A stretch of DNA of 64,000 bases, taken from the NCBI GenBank assembly GCA_036015235.1, contig CP107926.1, positions 8,861,501 through 8,925,500 on the forward strand. The letters run 5' to 3'. The stretch is from Streptomyces sp. NBC_00433 (GTDB lineage Bacteria; Actinomycetota; Actinomycetes; Streptomycetales; Streptomycetaceae). Made by a program: the position numbers and the translations under genes. Below are positions 38,559 to 47,202 of the stretch, one piece after another (within the stretch, counting starts at the first letter, position 1; each line of letters opens with the position of its first letter). The notes under the pieces are model-generated. The model was not told the origin of the DNA. It made no database searches and saw only the letters and a program-made list of their open reading frames with translations.

Positions 38559-38747
38559 ATGGCGACGAACATCGTCAAACGCACCGCACTGCTGGTCTCT
38601 GTCGCCGTGGTCGCCTTCGTCGTGGGGTGGCTCGTCAGCGGCAGGCGGTTCCCTCCCGCGTGGGAGCTGGTGACCTGGCTGTGCATCTGCACCGTGGCGG
38701 TCGCCACCGGCCTGTGGCTGCGTGAGCGGCGCTCGACGCGGCCCTGA
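38559..38747 (+). CDS. Small two-span membrane protein, candidate immunity protein (62 aa)
   Basis: It starts 9 bp after the RHS stop. MATNIVKRTALLVSVAVVAF VVGWLV and LVTWLCICTVAVATGLWL form two membrane spans, and the C-terminus is basic. RHS and other polymorphic toxins are usually followed directly by their immunity gene. With a hydrophobic toxin tip, a small membrane immunity protein would fit. That assignment is inferred only from position and topology. A 21-bp hairpin ends the pair. Confidence 0.5.
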   Translation: MATNIVKRTALLVSVAVVAFVVGWLVSGRRFPPAWELVTWLCICTVAVATGLWLRERRSTRP

Positions 38748-38755
38748 GCCGACAG

Positions 38756-38801
38756 GGCGGGCCCGTTCCCCGGTCCGAGTGGACCGGGGAACGGGCCCGC
38801 C
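38756..38801 (+). terminator. Strong hairpin terminator after the RHS operon
   Basis: A perfect 21-bp stem pairs 38756-38776 with 38781-38801 around GAGT. It begins 8 bp after the stop of the small membrane gene. Confidence 0.85.
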
Positions 38802-38904
38802 GCGTATCAGTGGTGCGGGCCCGGCCGGGGCGAGGCGGGGAGCGGCTCGGCCGCCACGGCCGGGGCGGGCGGGCCCAGCCGGGCGAGCAGCAGGGCGACG
38901 ACGG

Positions 38905-39018
38905 CGGCGAGTTCGGCCGCGCTGCGCGACTACGCGGACGAGATCGACGGGGTACGCGTCATCTACTTCGTCACCGCCCTGCGGAACCTGTCAAAGCGAT
39001 TGAGGCAGGTAGTTCGTT
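38905..39018 (+). other. Short coding-like fragment ending at an IS3 remnant
   Basis: A GC-biased frame reads ALRDYADEIDGVRVIYFVTA then LRNLSKRLRQ and stops making sense at about 39005, where the IS3 remnant begins. It may be the stump of a gene cut by that element. Too short to name. Confidence 0.25.
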
Positions 39019-39870
39019 CTAACGCTGCGTCGGGATCGGTGGGTCGTCCTTCGGTTTGTTGATCCAGACGGTGCCTGGGAGTTTGGGTGGTTCGAGTGGC
39101 CTGCGGACGAAGCGTTCGGGGTGGCGTTCGTAGACGGCCTGGAGGATGTCCGCGCGCATGTCGCGGAGCCGTTCGGCGAGGCCGAAGTGCACGTGGTAGG
39201 GGGTGTGGAGACCGATCCCGGAGTGCCGATGCTCCTCGTTGTACCAGTGGAAGAAGCGGGTGCACCATGCCTTGGCGTCCTCGAGGGAGCCGAAGCGCTC
39301 GGGGAAGTCGTGCCGGTATTTCAGGGTCTTGTACTGGCTCTCGCTGAAGGGGTTGTCGTTTGACGTCTTGGGCCTGGAGTGGGACTTGGTGACACCGAGG
39401 CCGGCCGGCATCTGGGCGACGTTCTGCGCGACCATCGGCGACCCGCGGTCCGAGTGGATGGTCAACCGCCCGCGGTCGAGGCGGTACTTGGCGACGGTCT
39501 CGGACAGGAAGCGTTCGGCGAGATCCTTGTTCTCACGGTCGGCGACCATCCAGCCGACGGTGTAGCGACTGAAGATGTCGATGATCGTGTAGAGGCAGTA
39601 GTAGACGCCCTTCACCGGCCCCCTCAGCTTGGTTATGTCCCACGTCCAGACGCGGCCTGGGCCCTCGGCGACGAGCTCGGGGATCTTGCGGGGCGGGTGG
39701 ACGGCCTGCCGCCGGCGTTCACGGACCTCACCGTGGCGGCGCAGGAGCCGGTACATCGTCGATTCCGAACACAGGTAGACGCCCCGGTCCAGCAGGACCG
39801 CGTATATCTCGGCGGGCGCCATGTCGGCGAACTCGGGCGAGTGCAGCACGTCCAGAGCAATTGTCAAATC
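39019..39870 (-). pseudogene. IS3-family OrfB fragment
   Basis: The minus strand encodes an almost complete integrase half: DVLHSPEFADMAPAEIYAVL, VWTWDITKLRGPVKGVYYCL, LTIHSDRGSPMVAQNVAQMP, NDNPFSESQYKTLKYRHDFP and HSGIGLHTPYHVHFGLAE. The D, D and E residues are all present. OrfA and the N-terminal part of OrfB are missing: the similarity starts at about ALDVLHSP and the upstream frame belongs to shadow sequence of the kinase gene. It borders, and probably trims, the kinase gene beside it. Confidence 0.8.
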
Positions 39871-40571
39871 CTGTGTATCGGTGAGTTTGGTCGGACTTCC
39901 CAGGTCGGGCTTTGAAGTTGATCGTTGTGCACGATGATGTCTGCGTGGTCGGTCGGACGGGCTGTGGCGAAGTAGAGCTGCTGGGCAGGGATATAGCGGT
40001 TGCGCCAGGACCTTTCGATCTCGGCTGTGTCGGCGATGGATGATCCGGCCAGCGCTGCATCTCGGTCTTTGGCGCGATCTATCGTCTGCTCGAATGGGAC
40101 GGACACGAAGATGCTCAGGTCCCACCGGTCGATGAGTTCTGGGCGCAGGAGGAAGACGCCGTCGAAGAGCAGTACGGCGTCTTCGGGGGCGGTCGTGGCC
40201 GGCGGGGACGAAGGGGTGTCGGTGTCGGCGTCGTAGACCGTGTGCTGGAACCTTCGGTTTCCGCCCGGGCCGAGCGGATCGAGCAGGACTCGGCACAGCG
40301 CGGCGTGGTCGTGGGCGTCGAAGTAGCAGCCTTCGGCGGAGTACTGGCCGCGCCGGTAGCGCTGTGCACGGGGGAAGAGGAAGTCGTCGATGGTCGCGCG
40401 GATGACGTCGTGGTCCTGCGCGCGCAGGACGACAGCGAGCTCGTCGGCCAGCGTGGTCTTGCCGGAGGCGGGCGGCCCGTCGATGGCGACCCGGAGCGGG
40501 TGCGCGGTCGTGATGGACGTGATCACCTCGGTCAGTCTGCGGATGAGTTCCCCGCGGGTGCCTTGGTCCAC
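39864..40571 (-). CDS. Uridine kinase / phosphoribulokinase-family P-loop kinase (235 aa)
   Basis: The protein has a P-loop AIDGPPASGKTTLADELA near its N-terminus, an acidic acceptor-site motif IRATIDDFLFPRAQRYRRGQ then YSAEGCYFDAHD, a Walker B-like VLLFDGVFLLRPEL, and DRAKDRDAAL. This is the layout of uridine kinase-like proteins, which phosphorylate a sugar or nucleoside using ATP. I chose GTG at 40571 after GAGAGG; the frame is open to 40604. The C-terminus (…DIIVHNDQLQSPTWEVRPNS) is close to the family's normal end, so it is whole or nearly so, though it runs into the IS3 fragment. Confidence 0.7.
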   Translation of the reverse strand: MDQGTRGELIRRLTEVITSITTAHPLRVAIDGPPASGKTTLADELAVVLRAQDHDVIRATIDDFLFPRAQRYRRGQYSAEGCYFDAHDHAALCRVLLDPLGPGGNRRFQHTVYDADTDTPSSPPATTAPEDAVLLFDGVFLLRPELIDRWDLSIFVSVPFEQTIDRAKDRDAALAGSSIADTAEIERSWRNRYIPAQQLYFATARPTDHADIIVHNDQLQSPTWEVRPNSPIHRI

Positions 40572-40610
40572 TGCTGCCTCTCTTACGGTGTCTCGGTTTA
40601 GCACCCCATG

Positions 40611-40755
40611 TCAGGCTGCGGTCGCTGGCTCGCGTTCGACCAGGATGCCGCGTTCGAAGCGGGCGCCGGCTCGGACGAGGGCGACGAGGTGGGGTGCGGT
40701 GATCGCGCGCCAGCGGGCCTGGGCGGACTCGGCGAGCTCGTCCTGGACACCGCTG
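40611..40755 (-). pseudogene. C-terminal scrap of an IS256-type transposase
   Basis: The minus strand reads VQDELAESAQARWRAITAPH then LVALVRAGARFERGILVERE and stops at 40611. This is the characteristic end of IS256/mutator transposases. It lies exactly where the ATPase gene on the other strand loses its front half, so the two events are probably linked. Confidence 0.6.
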
Positions 40756-41249
40756 ACGGCGTCCCCAAGGTCCCCAGCCCGGGGATCGTCATCATCGACG
40801 AGATCGACGCACACCTGCACGTCTCGTGGCAGAAGCGAATCGGCGGCTGGCTCAAGACGCACTTCCCGAACATCCAGTTCATCGTCACCACTCACAGCCC
40901 CTACATCTGCCAGGCGGCCGACCCGGGCGGCCTGATCAGGCTCCCAGGCCCCGACGAGGACAGCCCAGTGGAGACGGTGCCCCAGCATCTGTACGACCGG
41001 GTCATCTTCGGAAGCGGAGACGACGCCGTACTCTCCGACCTCTTCGGGCTCGACACCCCCTACTCGGAACAGGCAGAGCAGAAGAGGGAAGAGCTCGTAG
41101 CCCTGGAACTGGACGTTGTACGCGGCAACGCCACAGAGCAAGAGAAAGCCCACTACCGTGACCTCAAACGCAAGCTGACCAGCTCCCCGGCAACCCGTGT
41201 CGACGAGATCGCAGCCCGGCTCCACTCCCGCACCCGGCGGGAACCATGA
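40756..41249 (+). pseudogene. Septu-like ATPase (PtuA-type) missing its N-terminal half
   Basis: The remaining part contains Walker B and D-loop GIVIIDEIDAHLHVSWQKRI and the H-loop IQFIVTTHSPYICQAADPGG, then a helical tail (SEQAEQKREELVALELDVVR). This is the C-terminal half of an SMC/ABC-type ATPase of the PtuA/RecF-like kind. Walker A and the signature region are gone, replaced by an IS256 scrap. Its stop overlaps the HNH gene start by 4 bp (ATGA), as in two-gene Septu systems, where the ATPase and nuclease together block phage. An intact frame begins within the IS scrap (40608), but it cannot make an active ATPase. Confidence 0.65.
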
Positions 41250-41992
41250 TCCGCATCACCCGGGTGCCGCTCCCGCAGACGGCCCTGACGAAAATGGTCG
41301 GATACACAAGCGACATAGGACAGGCATCCGTTCCCCGGCAGCGGGCACGGGAGTTATGGAAGCACACCACCGTCCGGAAGCACATACACCCGGTGCTGAA
41401 AAGCACCCTCGCGGAGATGGCGCCCGGGCTGGAACGCTGCATGTACTGCGGGGACAGCCAGGGCACAGACATCGATCATTTTGAGCCCCTCCGGGTCAAC
41501 CCGCTCAGGACCTTCGACTGGAACAACCACCTGCTGGCGTGCTCCCTGTGCAACAGCCACCTGAAGCGTGACCAATTCCCGACTGCCGACGACGGAACGC
41601 CCTTACTGATAGACCCCAGTCGCGAGGATCCTGCCGCGCACCTACACCTCTCACTTGCTGCAGGTGTATATCTGGACCTCTCGGACAGAGGCAAGGAAAC
41701 GATCACCATATTCGGTCTCAACCGGAGGATTCTTGTTGAGGGGCGCCTCCGTGCCTACCGACTCACTCCGCTTTTACTGGAGCGTTGGCGCGATGCCTTC
41801 GAGCTCGGCGATGTGGAGCGTGCGACGCGTTGGGCGGGCGACATCTGGGAACAGCCGACCGCCGATGTCGTCCACGCCATGTTCCACCACGCAGTCACAC
41901 CAGGAGCCGAAGACGTCTTCGCGGACGAGCCCGAGACTCTTGCCTTACTGCGCGACCCGGTAGTCCGTACGGCCCTGCTCCCCACTGGCTGA
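41246..41992 (+). CDS. HNH endonuclease, PtuB-like (248 aa)
   Basis: The HNH core is complete: ERCMYCGDSQGTDIDHFEPL, then TFDWNNHLLACSLCNSHLKR, with two CxxC pairs, the catalytic DIDHF His, the middle Asn and the final Asn/Lys. The C-terminal half is helical (ILVEGRLRAYRLTPLLLERW). Its start overlaps the truncated ATPase stop, the arrangement of Septu ptuA-ptuB. On its own it would lack its partner. It is possible that the nuclease is silent, or that another ATPase serves it. Confidence 0.75.
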   Translation: MIRITRVPLPQTALTKMVGYTSDIGQASVPRQRARELWKHTTVRKHIHPVLKSTLAEMAPGLERCMYCGDSQGTDIDHFEPLRVNPLRTFDWNNHLLACSLCNSHLKRDQFPTADDGTPLLIDPSREDPAAHLHLSLAAGVYLDLSDRGKETITIFGLNRRILVEGRLRAYRLTPLLLERWRDAFELGDVERATRWAGDIWEQPTADVVHAMFHHAVTPGAEDVFADEPETLALLRDPVVRTALLPTG

Positions 41993-42033
41993 GCTTGCCA
42001 CAGCGCCTTCACGGCCCGGGCTGGTACCAACGT

Positions 42034-43398
42034 TCACTGTCGAGCAGAACGGGGAGAAGACACGGTCTCTCCCTCGGCTGCACGCCGGTGCGCCGGCTCT
42101 GGAGGGAGCGTCCTGGCCGTTGCCGGGATGCGGCCGGTGCTGTGGAGGGCAGCGGCGAGGACAGGGGCCAAGGCATGCGCCGCGTCCTGCGGTGACAGCC
42201 GTACGTCGATCCCTGCTACGTGCAGTTCGGCGAGCTGTCCGCGCGGTGCTTTTACGCGAAGACGGCGGTGGATGGCACCAGATGGGGAGGGGTGCACGAC
42301 CACGGCTGCGCCGGCCCCCTCGGGGGAGTATCCGGCGGTGTAGGTGAGCATCTGGTGGATGTCACCGGCTGAGATGGACCTGTTGTCGTAGCGCTTGTAC
42401 TTGGCATCCACGGCCAGGAACGTCGGCGGCGTGTTCGCGAAGCACAGCAGGACGTCGGGGCGGAAGGGGGAGTGGGATGAGCGGTCACCGGACACCTTGA
42501 TCGCCGAGCCGCCGGAGGACGGCACCGGGCGCCCGTGCATCCCGACGGCTACCTCGGCTGCCATCCGTCTCACGACCGCCTCCCACAGAACCTCCATACG
42601 CAGTAGCAGGGAATCGGCGGTGTGCCCGGCATCGACCAGTAGGTCGTCGATGCCGCCTCCGTCGAGGAGCAGCCGGGCCCAGGCGTGAGCCGGGCGGTAC
42701 CGTGCGTTGAGTCGCGTGTACCTGGCTCTCGCAAGCATCTGCACAGCCGCGGCGGGGGTAGTGGGCTGAGGGAAGAGAGCGGCAGTGTCGGCTGCCGCCC
42801 GCGCCGGCTCCCGGCGGTCGGCGAGTCGCGCTGCACGGTACAGGGCGGCGCCGCATACTTCGTTCTCCCAGATGGCGGCGTCCCGTTCGAAGGCGCGGAG
42901 GTGGAGCCGGTCGAGCTGGCCGTACCGACGGGAGACCTGGGCGGCGAGGTCCAGACGTCCCCGCAGCACCGACTCGACCAGATCGCGGCGGACGTAGTCT
43001 CGGCGCAGGCCGCCGAGGAGGAGCGCGCGGCACTCCGCGACGAGGGCAGAGATGACCAGGTCCGTGAACCCGGCGCGGTCGGTCTGCCATCCGCGGGGAG
43101 TCGCCGCGTGCCGGACCGGCAGATGGAGGGCATAGCACAGCCAGCTGACCAGCCGGCTGCCGTCCACCGCGGTCTTGGGCTCGATGACCAGCCGGATGCG
43201 GTCGAGTACCAGCACACCCACCGTCGACAGTGCCTCGATGCGCCAGCCGTACCGTGTCTCGGAGACCCTCAGGCACCGCTGCTCGGTGAGCGACCGCAGG
43301 CGGCTCAGATCCGCGTCTGTCAGCTGTTCCCCCCGCACTTCACGGTACTCGTACTCTCCCAGGCGGACCTCCTGAAGTCGGCCGCGAGGATCACCCAT
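42034..43398 (-). CDS. mcrC: McrC-like nuclease subunit of a McrBC type IV restriction system (454 aa)
   Basis: The N-terminal half has the McrC beta-rich domain (GWRIEALSTVGVLVLDRIRL then VIEPKTAVDGSRLVSWLCYA). The C-terminal half carries the PD-(D/E)XK nuclease core: FRPDVLLCFANTPPTFLAVD followed by AKYKRYDNRSISAGDIHQML, with the D…DxK residues in place. McrC binds the McrB ring, and together they cut DNA carrying modified cytosines. The ATG at 43398 overlaps the mcrB stop by 8 bases (ATGGGTGA), so the two are translated as a unit. Confidence 0.85.
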   Translation of the reverse strand: MGDPRGRLQEVRLGEYEYREVRGEQLTDADLSRLRSLTEQRCLRVSETRYGWRIEALSTVGVLVLDRIRLVIEPKTAVDGSRLVSWLCYALHLPVRHAATPRGWQTDRAGFTDLVISALVAECRALLLGGLRRDYVRRDLVESVLRGRLDLAAQVSRRYGQLDRLHLRAFERDAAIWENEVCGAALYRAARLADRREPARAAADTAALFPQPTTPAAAVQMLARARYTRLNARYRPAHAWARLLLDGGGIDDLLVDAGHTADSLLLRMEVLWEAVVRRMAAEVAVGMHGRPVPSSGGSAIKVSGDRSSHSPFRPDVLLCFANTPPTFLAVDAKYKRYDNRSISAGDIHQMLTYTAGYSPEGAGAAVVVHPSPSGAIHRRLRVKAPRGQLAELHVAGIDVRLSPQDAAHALAPVLAAALHSTGRIPATARTLPPEPAHRRAAEGETVSSPRSARQ

Positions 43399-45958
43399 CG
43401 AGCGCCTCGTCGACGCCTGCGGCGGTGAACTCTGCGGCGAGCGCGGCGGCCAGCTCGTCCGCGGGTATCAGCGCGAGGCGTCCGGTCTGCGGATCGACCA
43501 GCCCGCCGAGCAGGTCCCGAAGCAGGTCAGCGCTGCCGAGGGTGTAGTCCTCCAGCAGTGGGACGATGTCGTCGTGGAAGGCGGCGGCGAGGTGCGTGTC
43601 GCTGATGAGCGGCTCGCCGTCGCGCAGAAAGAAGGCGTGGCCGAGCTGGTGGTCGGCGTCCAGGAACCGGACGATCCTGGAGTTGAGATCTTCGAAGAAC
43701 GCGGCCAGGTCCAGCGGCCCCACTGATCCGGAGACCACGTCCGCGTCAGGACCCACTTCGATGAAGGCGAACCGGCGCCGGATCGCTGCGTCCAGGTGGC
43801 CGACGCTGCGGTCTGCCGTGTTCATCGTCCCGATGAGGCGCACATTCGGCGGCACGGAGAACGATCGGCCGCTGACGGGCAGGACCACTGGCATGTCGCG
43901 CTTGTCGGGCTCGAGGAGGGTGACCAGCTCGCCGAAGATGCGCGGCAGGTCACCACGGTTGATCTCGTCGATGATCAGCAGAAAGATGCGGTCGGGTTCC
44001 TCGGCCGCGGTGGTGCAGAGGTCGAAGAAGACACCGTCAGTGAGCCGTAGCGACAGCCCGCTGCCCGCACCGGCCGGAGCGGGCTTGAAACCCTCCACGA
44101 AGTCCTCGTAGCCGTAGGAGGGGTGGAAGGTCACGAGGCTGACCGTAGGCCGGGCCGATCCGGCGCCGTCCTCCCCCTCGTCCTGGTCGAGGATCCGCTC
44201 GGCCTCGCGCGGCGTCAGCCGGAACGCGGTGCCCTGCATGCGGTGCACCTTCGGCTCGCTGAGGCTCAGGATCGGATCGGTGTTGAACTCCTCCCAGGTA
44301 GGGCCGTCAAGCCGACGGACCCACTCCACGCTCACGCACTCGTCCTCGTTGGACAGGTCGATGCCGGTGATGCGTCCCAGGGCGACGGCCTTCTTCGTGG
44401 GTTTGCTTTCGTATCCGACCACCAGGTCGCCGGGCTGCATCTGCTCGTAGTTGCGGGTAAGCCGGCCCTTCCAGAGGGTGGCACTGCCTTCCTTCTCCAG
44501 GTCGTCCCAGCGCCAGTTGCTCTTGTTCCGGCTTGTGACGAACAGCCATACCGCGGGCCGCTCCGCCGATCGGACGGTCGGCGACATCATCGCCTTCACG
44601 GCATCTTGGCGCTCCGGTACGGGCGCGTCGATCCGGTCCGCCATACCGGTTATGGCCATGGCAGCGCTCAGCGCGAGCCGGGTCTTCCCGGTGCCGGGCG
44701 GCCCGTAGAGGATGACCTGCCCCTTGCGTTCCAGCGCGTCGACGACCCGGGTGACCTGGGAAGTAAGCGCCACGTCCGGGGCCTCGCCGGAATCCGGGCG
44801 GCCGGATTCTTCCCCGGACGAGGAACCAGCCGGTGCCGAATCCGCCTGCCGCTGTGCCTGCACCTGCTTCCACAGCTTCTGACTGACCGGGCCGAACGTC
44901 TGCCGCCATCCGTTCTGCGGCGATTCAAGGACCTGCGCGTACGAGGTGTCCCACGAGACACCGACCAGATGCGGTGCTTCGGGCGACAGCGCATCGTCGT
45001 AGGCGTAGCCGGTGTCCGTCACCGTCCCCACGGCCAGCACCTCAGACAGGCCACGGTTCGCGACGATGCGGTCGCCCGGCTTGAGATCGCGGTACGCCAG
45101 CAGCCGGCGGGCAAGGGCCAGATGCCCACCTGCCTTCTTCGGCCAGTGCTCGGTGAGCGCTTCTCGCAGCTCGGTGTCGCTGCCGTACTCGGCGAGGTTG
45201 CCCACTTCCCCCCAGGCCACGCAGATGTGGCCGTCGCGCAGGCATGCCTCCCAGTACGCGGCATGCTGCCCGGGGGCGACCTTCAGGAGCCTCGGGGACT
45301 GCGGCCGCGGGTCGAACGCCTTGTACAGCAGACGAACGACCTCATGCGGGCTCAAGTTCTCCAACTCAGGACGGGCCAGCACCAGCTCGCGCAGCCGCCG
45401 GTTCAACCGCCAGGCCGGGGCACCGGAGACAGACCCGCCGAGGAGACCGATGAAGTGCCGCAAGTGATCGCTGGAGTAGACCGGCAGGAACTCGTCCGGG
45501 AAGTACGTGGCGAGGGACTTCGTCACCAGCGCAGGGCCGTAGGCGAGTACCTCCAGGTCGTCCACCCGGTCGAAGGCACCCGCTCCTGCCGTCTCGAACG
45601 CCGCTACGAACTCTTTGCGCAGTCGCTGCCACGCTTCCTCGGGGTTCATTCCCTTCAGCGGCGCGGACAGCCTCCACTCTCCGCTGCGGTGGCGGAACAT
45701 GATGTGCTTGCCGGCGGCGCCGCCCCTGATACTGCCGAGGGCATCGGTATGGAACTCCATCCGGGTACAGAAGGGCGGACCCCACTTCTGCCGCTCGGCG
45801 AACCCCAACGCATACCGCTCGAGCGGCAACTCAGGCCAACCTTCCAGAGGAAACTCACGAAGTATCTGCTGCCTCTGCTCCTCGGCCTTCGCCAACTCCT
45901 TGGCGTACGAGGCACGGTTGAACGCAGCCACAGCGGCTGCCAGAGCGTCCTGTTCCAT
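43391..45958 (-). CDS. mcrB: McrB-like AAA+ GTPase with two EVE/PUA-like modules (855 aa)
   Basis: The AAA+ core has Walker A GPPGTGKT (near residues 419-426), Walker B FLLIIDEINRGDLPRIFGEL, and the McrB signature RLIGTMNTADRSVGHLDAAI. Between Walker A and Walker B there is an inserted EVE-like module (WLFVTSRNKSNWRWDDLEKE … GDLVVGYESKPTKKAVALGR ITGI). Before the core is another PUA/EVE-like module (HICVAWGEVGNLAEYGS … LKPGDRIVANRGLSEVLAVG TV). EVE domains read modified bases, so both could sense DNA modification. I start at ATG 45958 (MEQDALAAAV); the frame is open to a GTG at 45976. Confidence 0.85.
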   Translation of the reverse strand: MEQDALAAAVAAFNRASYAKELAKAEEQRQQILREFPLEGWPELPLERYALGFAERQKWGPPFCTRMEFHTDALGSIRGGAAGKHIMFRHRSGEWRLSAPLKGMNPEEAWQRLRKEFVAAFETAGAGAFDRVDDLEVLAYGPALVTKSLATYFPDEFLPVYSSDHLRHFIGLLGGSVSGAPAWRLNRRLRELVLARPELENLSPHEVVRLLYKAFDPRPQSPRLLKVAPGQHAAYWEACLRDGHICVAWGEVGNLAEYGSDTELREALTEHWPKKAGGHLALARRLLAYRDLKPGDRIVANRGLSEVLAVGTVTDTGYAYDDALSPEAPHLVGVSWDTSYAQVLESPQNGWRQTFGPVSQKLWKQVQAQRQADSAPAGSSSGEESGRPDSGEAPDVALTSQVTRVVDALERKGQVILYGPPGTGKTRLALSAAMAITGMADRIDAPVPERQDAVKAMMSPTVRSAERPAVWLFVTSRNKSNWRWDDLEKEGSATLWKGRLTRNYEQMQPGDLVVGYESKPTKKAVALGRITGIDLSNEDECVSVEWVRRLDGPTWEEFNTDPILSLSEPKVHRMQGTAFRLTPREAERILDQDEGEDGAGSARPTVSLVTFHPSYGYEDFVEGFKPAPAGAGSGLSLRLTDGVFFDLCTTAAEEPDRIFLLIIDEINRGDLPRIFGELVTLLEPDKRDMPVVLPVSGRSFSVPPNVRLIGTMNTADRSVGHLDAAIRRRFAFIEVGPDADVVSGSVGPLDLAAFFEDLNSRIVRFLDADHQLGHAFFLRDGEPLISDTHLAAAFHDDIVPLLEDYTLGSADLLRDLLGGLVDPQTGRLALIPADELAAALAAEFTAAGVDEALDG

Positions 45959-45976
45959 GCTGTCACTATGGCGCAC

Positions 45977-46339
45977 TACGGCGCCGTGTACCGGAGATCG
46001 TCAGCCAAGGGCTGGGGATCCTGTTGCCTGAGCCCCCTATGCGGTGGAACAGCAGCGTTACGGTACGCGCACGGGTTATGGATTGTACGCGCCCAATGAT
46101 CATGGTCGCTCTGAAGGGCTGTGGGCTGAGCTGATCATGTAGTTGGTTCGGTTGCCTTTGCTGTGGGGTGGGCTGAGGATCGGCGTTGGCGTGTGGGTGC
46201 AGTGGTATCTGATCTGCGTGTTTTGGGTTCTGATCAGATTCATTGACTGGACGCTCATGATCATCGGGTGGCTGGAAGCGTGGACCGACCCGTCTGCTCG
46301 CGGGGGTGGACTGTCATGGTCAGCGGGGTCTGCCTGTGG
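45977..46339. other. Intergenic region, possible tiny membrane ORF
   Basis: A plus-strand frame from 46143 gives a hydrophobic peptide (LRIGVGVWVQWYLICVFWVL IRFIDWTLMIIGWL), but the start is weak (TTG), the local base composition is unlike the neighbours, and the end runs into low-quality coding. I treat it as unproven. The mcrBC promoter should lie here, reading left. Confidence 0.3.
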
Positions 46340-46953
46340 CTAGGGCAGGAGTCGGTAGATGGCTCCGGCTCCGAAGTCGGCGACGTAGGTTTCGCCAGCG
46401 GCGGTGGTGGCGAGTTGGCCAGGGTTGGTAAAGGTGTGCTGGTGTCGGCGAGCGGGATGCTCCAGAGCCTGTTGTAATCCTCTCCGGTCGCACGCCCTGG
46501 TGACGATGCACAGAGAACGTGAACTGAATCTGGGTTGGTGGCTATCGCGACTGGTGTTCCCTGGACGCGGGTGAGTTCTGTTGCTGTGCCGTCCATTTCC
46601 ACTCGGTGCAGTGCGCCGTCGTGCACGGCGATGAGCAGGGCTTCGTTGTCCCATGCGAAGGCCATGGGTACGCCTTCTGCCTCTGGATCTACGATTTCGC
46701 TGCTTTGGTAGTCGTTGCTGTGGTGCAGCACCAGAATGCGGCGGTCCCCGAGGAGACGGACGGCGAGTTCTCCGTCGTCTCGTGCGGCGATCGTGTCCGT
46801 CCCTCGGTCGTGGGCGGAGATCAGGGGCACTGCGGTGACCATCCGGTATGCCCCGTCGCTCGTGTCCACTCGCCAGATGTGGCGGCCGCGTGTACTGACG
46901 ACGAGGCCCTTGGGGGTGCAGGCGATACCGCTGACCGGTGGGAGGCCCAGGGC
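46340..46953 (-). pseudogene. C-terminal part of a beta-propeller protein, frameshifted
   Basis: The minus strand reads VSGIACTPKGLVVSTRGRHI, WRVDTSDGAYRMVTAVPLI, GTPVAIATNPDSVHVLCASS in one frame. After SIPLAD at about 46440 the sense continues one base over as FTNPGQLATTAAGETYVADF GAGAIYRLLP and stops at 46340. These are propeller blades of the NHL/SMP-30 type. The upstream half is missing (in-frame stop at about 46953). The gene is dead by truncation and frameshift. Confidence 0.6.
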
Positions 46954-47055
46954 TCAGTCGTTCTCGCGGTGGGCCCGATACAGCGGATATGGTCCTGATG
47001 CCCCAGCTTCGCCGTGTTGGTGATTCGTGATGGAACGACAGGCAGATGTGGCTCG

Positions 47056-47093
47056 CAGTGCTACTTGGCCAGCCGCAGTGCTACTTGGCCACA
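47056..47093. repeat. Two 18-bp direct repeats 20 bp apart, possible operator
   Basis: CGCAGTGCTACTTGGCCA occurs at 47056-47073 and again at 47076-47093. The 20-bp period is about two helical turns, so a protein dimer pair could bind on one face. They lie about 110 bp upstream of the reductase gene, whose neighbour is a regulator gene. Confidence 0.55.
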
Positions 47094-47202
47094 TGACTGA
47101 CTGGTTGGGGGCACTCACGACATGGCCGTCGTGCCTGTCCCTGCGGGTACCAGTAACAGCAGGATCTGGAACCGGGCGGTCGTGCACGGTGATCCTGTCG
47201 TC

